A DNA stretch of 64,000 nucleotides, from positions 23,109,581 to 23,173,580 of the forward strand of contig OZ023217.1 of NCBI GenBank assembly GCA_963995525.1. The letters are read 5' to 3'. The DNA is from Escarpia spicata (lineage: Eukaryota; Annelida; Polychaeta; Sabellida; Siboglinidae). Positions 24,616-37,811 of the stretch are shown piece by piece (position 1 is the first letter of the stretch; each line of letters starts with the position of its first letter). The position numbers and the translations under genes are program-made. The notes under the pieces were generated by a model. That model worked only from the letters and a program-made list of their open reading frames with translations, made no database searches and was not told where the DNA came from.

Positions 24616-26119
24616 TAATAAAACTGAAATGCTCAGTCCATGTACAAACACAGAAACAGAGACCCCCGCATCTGACAATGTGCCACAAATAGATTCTTAC
24701 TTGTTCAACCGTCCACGTTTGTAACTCTACTGGTATAAGAACTGTGCAAAACATTATTTTTCTAATAAAATCACTAAAGATCTCTTCAAGAACCATTGTA
24801 AATGTTGAATGATATAAATAAAACGGTAGTTGGTTATGCATGGCAATGATACTGCAACATAAGTTATCTTGTTGGTGCATAACAAAATGGTTGATCATCT
24901 GACATGCACCAACAAATAGGGACAGATTTCACCGATATACCAATAACAAAGTTAGCTGACATTCCTTTAATACAATATCAAATATGCTGTGTACAAGTCT
25001 AATTCTGGCTGCGTGTGCAAATGACATGGAACAATTGGGTTGACGACAGTCTGCGCTGTAAACATCTATTCAAAACCAGTAGTGCAGAAGCACGACAGTT
25101 GCCAGCAACTAGCGCCTACCAAGTATCAGTCATGCCGACTATGCAACCACACAGTTCCCGTCAAATACAACATTTCTCACCAGGAATACCTAGATAGGGT
25201 TGACGACAAACTACATCTGTTCATCTTCAGTGGATTCTGTCTTCAACAAATGCTGGGGGACATCACAGGACGTGTTCACATTTTAAATCATTACCTATTA
25301 TGCAACAACACAAAACAAGGGTTCCAACTTTTTGACAAATAAGCCCCCCTTCACTGCTACACAGCCTGATGAATGTATTGCCACGGGTGTGAAATGTGGC
25401 AGCTTAACAACAACTGCAGCTAAATATCGTTACCAAATGTTAGTAGATCAGTCATAATTCGCGTATCCAATCACAAAGCACTGTCCTGTATGTACAGTGG
25501 AATTCTAGCTAAAATCTGCACTGGTAGTCTGACAAAACACAGCCACAAAGCATTGACAACAACAAAGTGGACGTGTGGTACAGAGTTACAGACACTGACA
25601 CCTCCCATCCTGTGGTGACGAAGGAAGAAGAGCAACGAAAGGAAGACGTCGCATGACAGTTGTATTAAAAGACCAGTCCCGGCGAAAACCCAGCTGCGAT
25701 ACAACACAGGACTGAAATACACAGTCATGTCATGTATCCCCTGATCTAGATACTCGGAAAAACCAATAGTTTCACAGCGGAAGAGAGAACAAATCAACAC
25801 TAGTGACAGGGCACCCAAAGATATATATATATATAGCGTCTGTTCCTATATATATATACATACGTACATCGCCTTTACATTCGTCCACCAAATCATTTTT
25901 AAATAAGGAGTTTCCTACTATGCCTATCAACAGCACTTCAAAGCGACACCCTTTCAAATGTGCATGCATGCACCTATCATCGTGCATGTCGTAACCAAAC
26001 CGTCAACAGATTCCTTGCAACAACAAGTGTTGCTTACGTTGACCAATCAGTCATTTTTGATGCCGTTGTCCGCATCGCCAAGAGTTATCGGTGCGTCTGT
26101 CACCCCGATGCAACTGGTG

Positions 26120-29100
26120 TCACTGTTTCCTACAGTTTCCGTAGCCGATGTTGTGCAGGGGCCGTGTCTTGAAGTTTGAAGCTGCCTGGTATTGTAGCTC
26201 GTAGGCGAGTGGATGGATCTTGAAACCGTACAACCTACAACAGACGCACAAGCTGTCAGCAACGATAACCTTCATGCATTGATCACTAGCCAGGTGTGTG
26301 TGCATGCATGGTTTGCTCTTCGGTGAGATGTCAGTCCTCTCTGTGTGACAAAGCCTCTGCCGTAGTCGTCGCAGAAGACAGTAAGTATAGAAGGCCATGC
26401 CGACGATCATGTGGATAGTTTTATCTTCTTCTACGTGTATCTGTCCCTGGTGTATGGCGCGCCTCCACAGTTGCTGGTCCTGGGCAGTTGATTCCCATGT
26501 GTCTACAGGGATATGTCTGGCTTTTAAATGTCTTAACCACATCTTTGTACCTCATGCGTCATAAAGTAACTAATACAACTGAGAAAGGTCATACCTGGGG
26601 ATGAATTGGTTTGGTGGTCTCTTCGGCCGATACTCCGCGTGCACCATAAAGAGCATGTGTGGGAATCCAGTGCCAAAGTATGCGCCGTCCGTGTGGTGAT
26701 GTCTCGATGACTTGGGCGTGTAAACATCCTGGCACTTTGGACAGTATAACTTCACCATCGACTCCCCAGGGACATCTGACAGACCTGGACGGGGAACACG
26801 ACACGTCCAATACAAGCAATACTATATCAAATGACTACAACGATGCTTGGACATACCGTGATAACTTGTAGTCATTTTGATTACATATGCAGTAGAAAAT
26901 GTCAATAGCACATTACAAAACTGCATAGATTAACTGTCATTACATAAGCAGATTAAAGTTGATGAAGGATTGTGACTTTTTCTTAAACAACAAATAAGGC
27001 ACTCTTATGTAACTTCATTTTGTTAAAGGGAAACAAATGGCATTTTCTTGAGCATATACATATAAGAGTTAATAAAAACTAACTATCAGTAACTACAATC
27101 GAGACTCGAGACAGTTTACTAGAATAACCTTATTGAAGACACATAATTTAAATTGCATTGACAGCGCCATTGGGACAGAAAGTCACCAATGCCTACTCTT
27201 CCCAATTTGCCAAACTCAGAATATTTATTATTACTCAAGTTCGTATTGCTCAATTTGTTTTGGTGATGTGTAAATATGAATTGAAGGGAACACGAGAAAC
27301 CAGCATATCAGCTGGTATATTCATACAATTTGTACATGTCGAGAAAAGAGGGGCATTTGACATGTCACTGCAACATCAGGGTCAAAGAAGCTCTGGATGG
27401 TTATTGGTCAAGCATTGGGGGCGTGTCTCAATATATCAGCCACAAGAAATGTGACATTTGACTAGAATCTCTCACTTTGAAAATAAATTCTGAGTGAACG
27501 ACAGGCATGATACTGTTGATTGTAGTTGCAAATGGTTAGCTAGTATTAGCTCTTTTAGGTGTACAGGCCCGCACAAATGTCTTTTCTTTCCTTTTAAATT
27601 ACTGTTACATGTACAGAATTTCCTTACTTACCTATTGGCAGCATTGGCTGATTCTCACAGTAGACCCTGGGACAGTACCCAAAGTCCCCTTGTTGCCATT
27701 TTTCTATCTGCAAAGATATATATAAATGTAACACGCACAATACAGCTATAGCAGGTTCAGAACTATTATTTAGGAGAGTTTGGTGATTGGCACGCTTCTC
27801 GTTTAGCAAAACCTACATATTCAACAGCACTGATGCTCTTTATCCATCCATCCATATGCTGCTGCAGACCTCTGAATAGACTCAGCACTCTACAACATTG
27901 CTGTTATAACTTATACACGCTGCTTGTTTAGCACCTCTCACAAGCTTGACCAGGAAGCAACTACTGGGAGCAAGGTCTGTTAGGTTAGCGATAGAGACCA
28001 CCTCTGTGTGTGATCTTTTACTTCCCCTACCATGGACACAAGGTAGAAGGGAATGAGACATCTATTAGCATTTCTTCCAAAAGACACAACTATACCGTCT
28101 CTTCCGAAAGACATTGGCAAAGTGGGGTTAACGAAATAGTTATCCAAGTTTTGAAACGGCAGTAGAGGGACTCAAACCCTGGTCCTCTTGACTGACAGTC
28201 CAGCGTTTTATCAACAAGCTACCATGTCTTACACTTTACCAAAATGTTTTGAATGGAGACAGGATTAGTATACAATGTCCCGCCTTTTATACAATCATGC
28301 AAATGTCTAATATTGCTATTTTTAAGATTGCTGGTTAAACATTATGAATGGAGTGAGCTGTTGAACGACGGATCTCATCCTGAGTCAGTTGTGTGTCCTT
28401 TAATGACTGTGTAGGCCAATGTGCGATGCACATTGGCAACCACAGATTGCACAGTCATAGGTCCTAGCGGAGGTTGACCATTCTTCTGCTGCATCCTTTT
28501 GTCTTTGAGTTGTTGACGCCGTTTCTGTTCAAAGTCCCGTAGACCAGTCATGCAGGTGTGACGCCAGAAGGGGTGATTGTTTGCAGTATCTTATCAGGTG
28601 TGGGCATGACTTCAGCGTAGCCTCCAGGACGTCTTTGTACCTAGTGAGCGCAAACCAGTCTTCAGTTGACCCGTAGAAAAGCGCCTTTGGTATGCGGTCA
28701 TCCGTCATGCAGACCGAGTGGCCACACCATCGTAGCTGTCCGCGCTGGATATGAAACTGGATTCTGAATGTTTCGCATTTGTCCAGGACCTCAGTGTTTG
28801 GCATGAAGTGGCAAGACATGATGCCAAAGGTTCAACGTCTACCCTGCTCTAAATGTGCTATCCAAATATGCAAATTTCTGTTATCGATTGTAATGTTTGG
28901 TGGTACATGGTTGGTTCCAGGCTTTGGTTGGAACATTACTTCTGTTTTCTTTAGACTGAGCAAAACAGTCAGTAATTGCCTTAATGTCAATGATTGAATG
29001 TGCAATAAGGGGACAGTCATTCAGCAAAGAGTAGGTCTCATATAACTAGCTGTGAAGTTTTACTCTTGGCTTTCAGCCGTTGAAGGTTAAATATATTCCC

Positions 29101-32094
29101 ATCAGTATGAAACTGGATGTAGACACGGAGCTCGTTGTCGCAGAAAGCGTCTTGTAATGGGGGATAGGGGATATTATTGAAAATAGCATTGGTCCGAGGA
29201 CACAGCCCTTGGTGCCATTTGTTACAGGAAATGCATCTGATGAGGTCCCTTGGTCTTGGACTCTCACCACCATGCCATCGTGAAAGTAGTGAATTACATC
29301 AACAAATACACTGGGACAGCCAACTTTTCTCATTAGTTTCCAAAGTCCAATTCTGTTGACTGAGTCATAGGCCTTTGTAAGGCCTTTAACTCAGAAATAT
29401 ATATTGTCCCGTTTAGTCATTGACATGCTATGGTAAGGTCACTGTTTGTTTTTCATAAAAATAAATTATACTCTTTAAATGCAATGTACAGTACATGCTG
29501 CATATTTTTTCATACACAAACTGTATTGTAATGAAGTTTTAATACTAAGAAGTGATCACTTAAGATGGGACACTGGAGCTTTGAATGTACGGACTGAGGC
29601 ATAGCAGAAGAGACCCAACGTGAAGTGTGCAGTGATGTGTGACAACAATAATTGGCATATGGCAAACCTTGCAATCCGCTTGTAAGAAAGGCCTTAAAAT
29701 ACTGCCTTTGCACTGCACATAATTAAACTGATCACACAACACTGCACTCAGTCACACATTTGTTGCACCTCCTGAGTGAGCAGAGCAGTACACAGGCAGT
29801 TGTCACAACAAATCCATTTGAGAATGCTTTGATGCAGAAGCAGTAATTAACTGAACTATCAGCAGTAATGATCTGTTAGTTCCGCCTGCTTTGAGCTGTG
29901 ATTGCAGACACTGAATACAACAAGGATGTTTGCTCAGGATCAAATTTCCATCAATTGATCCCCAAATATACAAGTACAGTCACTTCCTGCTGGCCTCTAC
30001 ATTACACACTAACAATTCAGTGTATTACAGTTTCAACATGGAGCTGTAACAACTGTTGCGATAGGCTCCCAAAGGCTGTGTTCTATGGGGAATTATCAAA
30101 ATTTTGGTTATAAAAAGACATCAAAAGACACACACATCCCTGTTAACACCTAGGAATCCACTGCACAGGACCAACAACAATAGAGGCAGGCATTCCAAGG
30201 CATACAGCAGGCATATATCCGTATCGAGGAAAAGTTAGCATAAAAGTATCAGTATGACCACGATCGCTGGCACAGCCTTTCAGCTTCTGCAACGACTGCA
30301 GCAAAGGACTTGTGATGCAAATAGGCCTGAACACCCACTAAGAAGACCACTAAAGATTAAAACAAAGATAACCCACTCATTATCATCATGGGACATGATA
30401 GGCTACAAAGAGAGAGAGCGAGCAACAGTAAAAGCAACAGCAATCAACAATAGAAAGCGAGGATCAAAATCAAGCCCTGGCAGATATGGAAACAAGAGGA
30501 GAACAATTGTATAGCAGCAGCTACATACCATTTGTGCAATACCCCTGTTGGTCATGATGTAACGTGCATGTATGAGTCCGTAGAGCATTTCAGCAGCCTG
30601 CTCTATCAAGTCACTCTGGTTGGGATTGTCTTCTAGTTCGTCATCTACAAAATGTTTAAGACACTACCAAGTTCAAACTTATAGATGTGAATGGAGCACA
30701 ATTTGTATTTATGCACAACAAAATCTGATAGATAGCAACATACATAGAATGGACAAGTTACATATTGGTTCTCTTCTCTTTGCTTCACTTGCTATGTTTT
30801 TGAGATATAGAAACAGATCAGAACTCTTGTGTAATTTGGGTAATATATATTATATTTGGCAGGTGGCACCGTCAAATGAAAGAAATTTACTGCCATGAGA
30901 TGCCATGTAGGGGAGATTACCCGCCATGAGATCCCATGTGAGGGAGATCTCCAGCCATGAGATCCCATGTGGGGGAGATCTCCCACCACGAGATCCCATG
31001 TGGGGGGAGATCTCCCGCCATGAGATCCCATGTGGGGGAGATCTCATGTGAGGGAGATCTCCCACCACGAGATCCCATGTGAGGGAGATCTCCCACCACG
31101 AGATCCCATGTGGAAGAGAAAGCCTGCGGCATCATCTAAGTGAGAGTGCAACAACGGTTGTCTAATTAATCTCCTACCTGGTTCCAAGTCTAATATCATG
31201 TCTAGGGCTTGTCTGTAGTGTGGTACTTGTTCATTGAGGCCTGTCAGGTTGAATTTGTCTTGGATATAGTCTTCATCCACCTGACGAAAACACAACAAAT
31301 TATATAACCGGAATAAAAATCTACACACATTTCCATAAACAAAACTAGTGCCCTGTAACGGATACAACATATCTTCACCGTCAGCGACAGAAACTTAAGA
31401 CATCCACGATTACTTTGCTGTGATGATGTAAAACACACAGTCCAGTGTGCAAAGTGGAAACCTACAGTCAAACTACATTGTATTTTTGTAACACAAGTTC
31501 GTTGTCATCTCTCAAGCAAAAGAAATTACATAACAATGCAAATGTAATTATAATAAATAATTTTATGTGCCAAATACATAGCTGCAAAACATTGATAACT
31601 ACATTCCTTCATGCCTGGCAGTACTGTAGCGGGTAAAAACAATCTGATTTTGATTGCGATAGAAATTTATAAATAATTCACAAGGGGGTGTGGTTTAATG
31701 GAAAGGTCTACATATATAAGTTCAGCAAAGTTGCTGCTAAATTATTAACTGGATGGAGAGGCCATATGAGCTATATTGCTTAGCAAATTGTACCAAAACT
31801 GTCAATATCAGATAAAGGCTGATAGCCCATTAACAACTAAGCAATTACAAGTATAAATGACAAATTGTAATCTACACAAATTACGATATACATGCACCAA
31901 AACATCTGAAACAAAACAATTCTTGTGAAATTGTGGATGAATGGCTTCAGAGAAAAACTATCCCAAAACAATATGTGTAGATTATGAAAACTGAATGTTG
32001 ATGCAGGGAACATATTACTTACCTCACAGAAGAACTCATTTCCCCGGAGTCCACAAAACCAAGATATCCACGATACCTCTTCTGAACTGCTCAT
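26120..32094 (-). CDS. CSNK2B: Casein kinase II regulatory subunit beta
   Basis: Dimeric regulatory subunit of the Ser/Thr kinase CK2, nuclear and cytosolic. Coding exons on the minus strand are 32094-32023, 31280-31178, 30644-30529, 27707-27632, 26784-26595 and 26234-26120. Phases close exactly to 223 residues (vertebrate form 215). It begins [20 protein letters not shown], the family N-terminus with the autophosphorylation serines. It then shows the acidic loop [18 protein letters not shown], the zinc ribbon (CPRVYC and CPKC), [29 protein letters not shown] and the C-terminal [20 protein letters not shown]. The last few residues extend beyond the vertebrate form. Introns hold LINE and SINE fragments and a minisatellite. 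A non-coding 5' exon, usual in this family, was not located. Confidence 0.96.
26250..26545 (-). mobile_element. LINE C-terminal fragment in the last CSNK2B intron
   Basis: The minus strand carries a degraded LINE tail: [31 protein letters not shown], then in a shifted frame [15 protein letters not shown], a zinc-finger-like end typical of many LINE ORF2 proteins. It has the same orientation as the gene and fills most of the 360-bp intron (26235-26594). One minus frame stays open from 26542 through the LINE into the terminal exon. Confidence 0.7.
27960..28235 (-). mobile_element. SINE-B, tRNA-headed, inverted copy
   Basis: Reverse complement of the 39262-39600 family. On the minus strand the head has tagcttgttgataaaacgct and gggtttgagtccc (A- and B-box-like). 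The body contains tgtctttcggaagagacgg and gggaagtaaaagatcacaca. It lies in a CSNK2B intron. Confidence 0.75.
28360..29400 (-). mobile_element. Degraded LINE reverse transcriptase in CSNK2B intron
   Basis: Read on the minus strand from 29400 it shows [51 protein letters not shown] (reverse transcriptase motifs, with the usual VKQGC altered). After a deletion that removes the YADD region it shows [20 protein letters not shown] and [16 protein letters not shown]. Several stops and frame breaks are present. It is the same LINE group as the fragment at 26250-26545. Confidence 0.75.
30048..30113 (+). mobile_element. Small LINE fragment
   Basis: The plus frame [12 protein letters not shown] matches the [11 protein letters not shown] segment of the LINE ORF2 tail. 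Very short, so the call rests on one motif. Confidence 0.4.
30895..31120. repeat. ~31-bp minisatellite with palindromic core
   Basis: About seven units built on gagatcccatgtgggggaga plus tctcccgccat. Adjacent units create the perfect palindrome gggagatctccc. It lies in the CSNK2B intron between 31178 and 30644, with its near edge about 250 bp from the acceptor of the 30644 exon. Confidence 0.9.
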
Positions 32095-32922
32095 ATTTCT
32101 AACTTCTGAAAAAATAAAGTTGAGACATGAAAATTCTACATAATGCTGTGCTTGAAAGCGGCTCTAAAGACATATGCTGTGACATGTCAGGAAAATGTGT
32201 ATACTAGCTATTAATAGTAAATATGACCTAGATGAAAATTAGCCTAGATATTATATTGCATGACACAATATTTTGCAGGCATTAATTTTCATCGGAAATT
32301 GGTGGCTGTCTATTGGACTCACTATCTACCTAGTCTTAGATGCGGGAGGTGAAAGAAAAATGTTGAAGTGTGTACTTTAAAAAAAAAATCAGCACCATTG
32401 CTTTATCAACTTCCTGGGTGCCCATGCTACTCGTAAGATGGCTGCACTCTAGTCTGGTTGCATATGTTGTGTTTATGGGTATTTTTTTAGCAAGAACACC
32501 AGTTCGTTATAGCCCCGAGTCGATTGTACGTGGCAATATACTCATGTTGACAGACTGTAGTTGGCACTGAACTGGCCAATTTCACAATGATTGTGCTAGC
32601 TTCTAAAGTAGCAAGTCACATGGACTCCTACCAAAAGCTGTACAAGGAGACTGCAAGAGGAAATAATAAGAAGCCTGCCTTGTTTCACATGACAGTCACG
32701 TACCTGGTGGTTGTAATAAACAGGATACAGTTTAGGACAAATAACATGACTCTGCATTTGGGGCCAATGTTATGACCTTAAATCCTCAAAAGTCAATGGC
32801 TTGTGTTTTGCTAAAGTTCCATAGTTTTTCCTCAATTATATATTCTTTAATGGTCTGAGGTATATGGCAGATCAGGTAGTAACAGGTACAGTATGAAATG
32901 GGAAACAGCAGAACAGGTGTAC

Positions 32923-33689
32923 CAACGCTTGGGGTAATAAAAATATGTAATGGTAACAATTACAAATACTGAAGTAATAGTAATAGGTTGAGCAAAAACT
33001 CAATGTAATAGGAAGCAATGTAATAGTAATTGACCTATTACTTTTATATTACTATTGAACATTTAAACCAAATTTCAACTACATAACAAATCCGTTTGAT
33101 TAGGTCGTAGATTCCAATAGTTTCTCCAGGTTTTATGGTTGCTGCTCCTTGTCTTCAGCATGGCCCTGGTGAAGTTTTACGAGCATTTATATAGCAAGAC
33201 ACTGGTACAATGTGACTGCTGCATTGACTAAAGGGATTAAACTTGGCATCACTGCTTTGAAGCCAGTTCTGCCAAGTGCCAACTACCCATTTCAAGTAAG
33301 CCTATGTGTTTAGTGCCTCTCTGGTGCACAGAATTCAGCCTAAACTACAGTGGGTGTGAAAACATCCTCATGTATTTATACTTGAGCCAACAATTAACTG
33401 CCCACCAAGCAACAGAGCACTGTGGTTTAATTAGACAGTAATATAAGTTATGTGGCATTTGCATAGATGTTCTATCCTTAATCAATGTAGTTAGTAGATT
33501 GTAATAAATATGGTATATACTATATAGATATATTTTGTTGTAAATATTTATTAATTTGTTATACTTATACTGAAAAATGTAACAGTAATTGCTTCAAAAG
33601 TAATAGTAATAGGAAGAATTCAGCATGTAATAGTAATAGGAAGGAAACAAAGTAATAGATTACATAGGAATGAAATTGACCCCAGGCCT
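32923..33689. mobile_element. hAT-like MITE rich in gtaatagtaat
   Basis: The left end caacgcttggggtaat and the inverted right end caggcctggggtcaat are similar. ggtgtac occurs at 32916-32922 and 33690-33696 as a target duplication of at least 7 bp, compatible with the 8 bp of hAT. Sub-terminal gtaatagtaatagg repeats at both ends are typical of such elements. No transposase frame. Confidence 0.65.
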
Positions 33690-34289
33690 GGTGTACACAT
33701 CATACTCACAGTTCAATATTAATATTATACAAGTACTAAGGCTTTTTTTATGCAATCTGTTTTGGCTCCCAGTTTTAGTGGCAGGCTCCAAGATTTTGGA
33801 AAGTAGGGGTTCTGCAGGCTTCTACTTATTTGAGGCTAAATTCTAGCGTTGATGACTGTATTAATGTATAACAGCAGCAAACGTTCTTATAAAAGATATC
33901 TCGTTATTCCACCTGCAGAGTCTTTGGCAGACGAGATCACTGCCACAGATGTCTAACATAGGATGTTCATGATGACCCAAGCTTTGAGAGTCGTCGGTCC
34001 TACACCACCACTGACCGTGTACAACTCTAATGTCCTGACAGTTCGTAGGGCCTGACCAGAGAAAGGGTGATATGGACAGAGAGTGGTTGAGAAACACCCA
34101 TTAACCATCTTGCAGAAGCCGAGAAAGTACTACGATCTACATACTCTTCTACCTTTTCTTGCAGGCACGTTTTTAATCAAGTATTTATGTGAGCAGTTTC
34201 TGCTATATTAGTTCCACTTGTGATGGCTAATAAAGTACCTGAAATGTTGACAACGCTTCCATGTCTCAATCAAGTGTTCAGTTTGATGG

Positions 34290-35815
34290 ACAGTGATAGA
34301 AATAAACCAGAATATTTACTTGTCCATAGGACAAGTAAGTTTTAAAATCTACTTGTCGCCAAAGTTTTAACTTGTCCGAGTGGATGTTAAGGGGAATCGA
34401 AGCCTCGGAAAAATGTTTCATGTCAACAACACAATGTTTCTGCTGTTTCGTTGCATGTACATCTGAGTGACTTGTGATCAAAGACACAATTTGATTTAAT
34501 CTGCAAAATTATATTTGCAACTATTTTCAGGTCCATTTTCATTATTGGACATCACAAATATTAAAAGTATACACATTACATGATGTATACCAATATTTTA
34601 GTGATGCTGATATGAACGCTTTTATTAATAGCAAATAATTATTACGATTATAGGAATTAGACAACTGTTTTCCTTGCTGTTTGTTATAATGTTGCAAAAA
34701 CTGTTTATGTTTGATATGGTATATATAACATGTAACACTGCTGTAAAACTTTGGCACCAGTTTGTCATTGAAGATGCTGCTCAACCATCAGGAACACGAC
34801 CAATTCAAAGCCAGGAAATGTCACAAAAATCCTAATAAACTACATATGATATTATTTTGTTCAACCTCTATGAACTTCAATATTAACAAAGTTCTGTATT
34901 TTGCAAACGAAGGTAATATTAAATTGATCATCAGCAAACAAACACATATTTTCCCTAAATGTTATATTACCATTTCAGTGATGATAAGTTTTAACGGTGC
35001 CCAAATTACATTTACGATGCGGAATATAATTTATAACGTAACATTGCTGCTGTGCGCAGACCGCCATAGTTGGCGGAAGCTGAAATGTCAACGGCGGTTG
35101 GCACCCCGTCCGTGGGTCTTGCATAATTCGGTTTCGAAAACTCACAATTTATGGTTAAAATAAATGTTACATAGATACACTTCTGAAATTTCATTAATAT
35201 TCCGTTTATCAACCACTACCATAGATTTACCAGAAAGCCAGTTACAAGTTTTGAAAACGGTCACTGATCTGGATCGGCTAACGTTCGCTGACTTGGAAGA
35301 CTGCCGAGTCCGCGTGGGTTACGCGTAATAATGGTTAAAACTATATAATTATTCAAATAACAGGTAGTGATACAAAGTCTACTATTTCCAAAGTTCATCA
35401 AATATGATCCGTGAGTGGAAGCAAGTTGTACGTCGGCCAAACTGAACGATTTACGATGTTGTGAAAAATAGCCTCGATCAACGATGGCTGATGCGGAGTC
35501 TGTCCTACATGTATGTCAGAGCTAGGTCGGTGCGCTCAGCGGATGACCCTGTTAACGCAGGCACTAAACTCGGTCGAACACTGATGTACAACACATTGGC
35601 AGTGGAATAACAAGACGCCGACAAACTAACAAAATTGCAATGCGCGCGATTGCTAGCGAACTTCATTTACCTTTTAATTTCCTAAAATAAAAAGTTTGAG
35701 GTGCAGCACGCGTCACTACTTACTGTAAATTTTCACTTTTCCACCGATAACCATGTAGTCATTTTACTTGCCAAAAATCACTTGTCCTGGACAAACGGAC
35801 AAGTGCTATTTTGAA
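34290..35815. mobile_element. Putative 1.5-kb inverted-repeat element
   Basis: Left end tttacttgtccataggacaa, then gta, and right end cacttgtcctggacaaacgg, then acaagtg, are inverted and each is itself palindromic (acttgtcc..ggacaagt). Further acttgtcg/acttgcc motifs follow inward on both sides. Target duplication not clear. An open frame at 34762-35163 has no family signature. Confidence 0.45.
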
Positions 35816-37072
35816 TGCTGATGAACATAACTGGTCTGTGCGGGCCGAACCACCTGTCTTGTTTCTATTGTTAGATCTGACTTGCGACATGTGTATTGTT
35901 CTGTCTAGCATATTCTTACCGCGGACTTGTGTAACTTTTTCAAATTGCGTCTTACATATATTATTAATTCTTGAGGAAATATTCTGACTTGCAACTAATT
36001 CGACTTTGCGTATTCTCTTGGGGAATATAATGCATTGCATATATTCTAATTTGTCATATAATAACATGTTACTGTGTTCGTTTAGCTTACTGATATGATG
36101 CTTTGCAACAAACAAACAAATATCACACACACAAGCAATCCAGGTAAGAGTGCGAGTTCAAACAAACAAACCAACAAACAATAAAGACGTGGTAGGTAAT
36201 TTACTGTGAAACATCCTAAACAATCTTCAAACGCAACAGGCCGAATCAAACACTGTGGCCCGAGTCGACCGCTGCTTTGATAATTATTCATGGGCTGAAA
36301 CATCCGACACTGCACAGCAACTTTTGATGAAATGGGCCGAAACATCCGACCCGGCATAGCAGATTTTTGTGACATGTGGGCCGAACCATCCATCTGCGTG
36401 GGCTGAACACGTCGTGGGCCGAACCATCCGGGACCCATTTAAAAACCTCTAAAACTAGTAAAAAGTAGCGTGGGAATTCTGTGATTCTTTTGACTCAAAC
36501 ATTATGTTCGACTCCTTATCTGACCATTAAATTCTGACCAACCAAGGTGTCTAACTCGTGCATGAATGTGGCAGTGCTCGGACAAATCTGACACCACCTA
36601 CCACCCGATTGACCGATTTTGAGACATTTCGACACAAGCGTGCACCCTCAATTAAATTATCGGCCTTAAATTATTGTCTTTGTTATCCTTTTGATGGCAT
36701 GAAATTACTGATATTCAAACACCAACACACCATTGATGCTTAGGATAATTTATCCCCTCATGTCTTAAAACGTGGAGGTTATCAGCGGGACAACGATAGT
36801 TTCCAGTAGTGAGCGAAATATAGCTCGAACAACAAGCAACTAGCAAGTCAACCAACTAGTGTCAAGTTTGGGGAGTATATTTTCTTAATTTCTCGGCCAT
36901 ATAACGCCCTCATCACCAGACAATTTCGACTACCATGTTAACAAAGAATTGTACATAACAACAACAACATATTTACAGTATCCTTATAACATACCCTCAC
37001 TTTTCAGGAATATTTGTTTTAACACTCGTATCGCAATATAAAAGGCATTCGTATGTACGGCTTGTTTGCATC

Positions 37073-37084
37073 TGCGCATGCGCA
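37073..37084. promoter_or_regulatory. NRF-1-like palindrome
   Basis: tgcgcatgcgca is the perfect NRF-1 consensus (YGCGCAYGCGCR), a frequent promoter element of animal housekeeping genes. gcatc/gatgc extend the palindrome imperfectly. It lies 5 kb upstream of the CSNK2B start codon and 3.4 kb upstream of POLE3. Which promoter it serves, if any, is unknown. Confidence 0.35.
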
Positions 37085-37811
37085 CGTAGATGCCAGCGCT
37101 AGTAGCGTCATGGGAATGCCACACTAAAAACTTTTGTTTTCTGTTTTTATTACATTTGATCACGGTCATGAACAAATTTGTGAAGCCAGTGGATACGTAC
37201 TTAATGAAACAGTAAACTTATTTTAAAAGTTACTTCAATATATTTCGCGCGGGAAAATATCGCCTTCGTGATCGAGTTGTATATTTTTGCTGTTGATGCC
37301 GAGATAATAATTGGCAAATGTTGCCATGCTACTTACATAAACAATTTTTGTATATATTGACCATACAGCACAGTATGTATTGTTGACGTTGATTACATGT
37401 AATATTTTAAAATCAACGAAGTACTGAAATATATTCAACTACCCTATTTTCGCTCACATCAGTTCACGTTTTTCATGTTTTGTTAACTTATATGGCTTTT
37501 AAGTTAGGCAATGGCATGCTCTATGATGCAAACCCTCTATGACTACCTATGAGGTAGTATGAGTGTCTGTGAAAGTATGTCTGTACTCCCTTGTAGTTCG
37601 AATTTCATGCAATACCAATAAAGACTACCTCATTTCCTTAATATAATATATTGGATTGTGTTGTACACGCCGCTCAATTTGAATATCATCATAATCATGC
37701 AAGTTATGGCCCTTTTTGTGGAAATACATCGCCGCGTCATCGGTCTATTTTGTGTGCTAATTAGCCAATATTGACTTACTAATTCAGTTATTTTTAATAT
37801 TAAAGGGACTA

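Noticed and set aside
33861..34097. Cysteine-containing minus-strand open frame (78 residues)
   Set aside because: No recognisable domain and no convincing splice sites at either end. It could be an exon remnant, but nothing supports that.
34762..35163. Plus-strand open frame of 133 residues
   Set aside because: It lies inside the putative inverted-repeat element, has no transposase motifs and a low-complexity composition.
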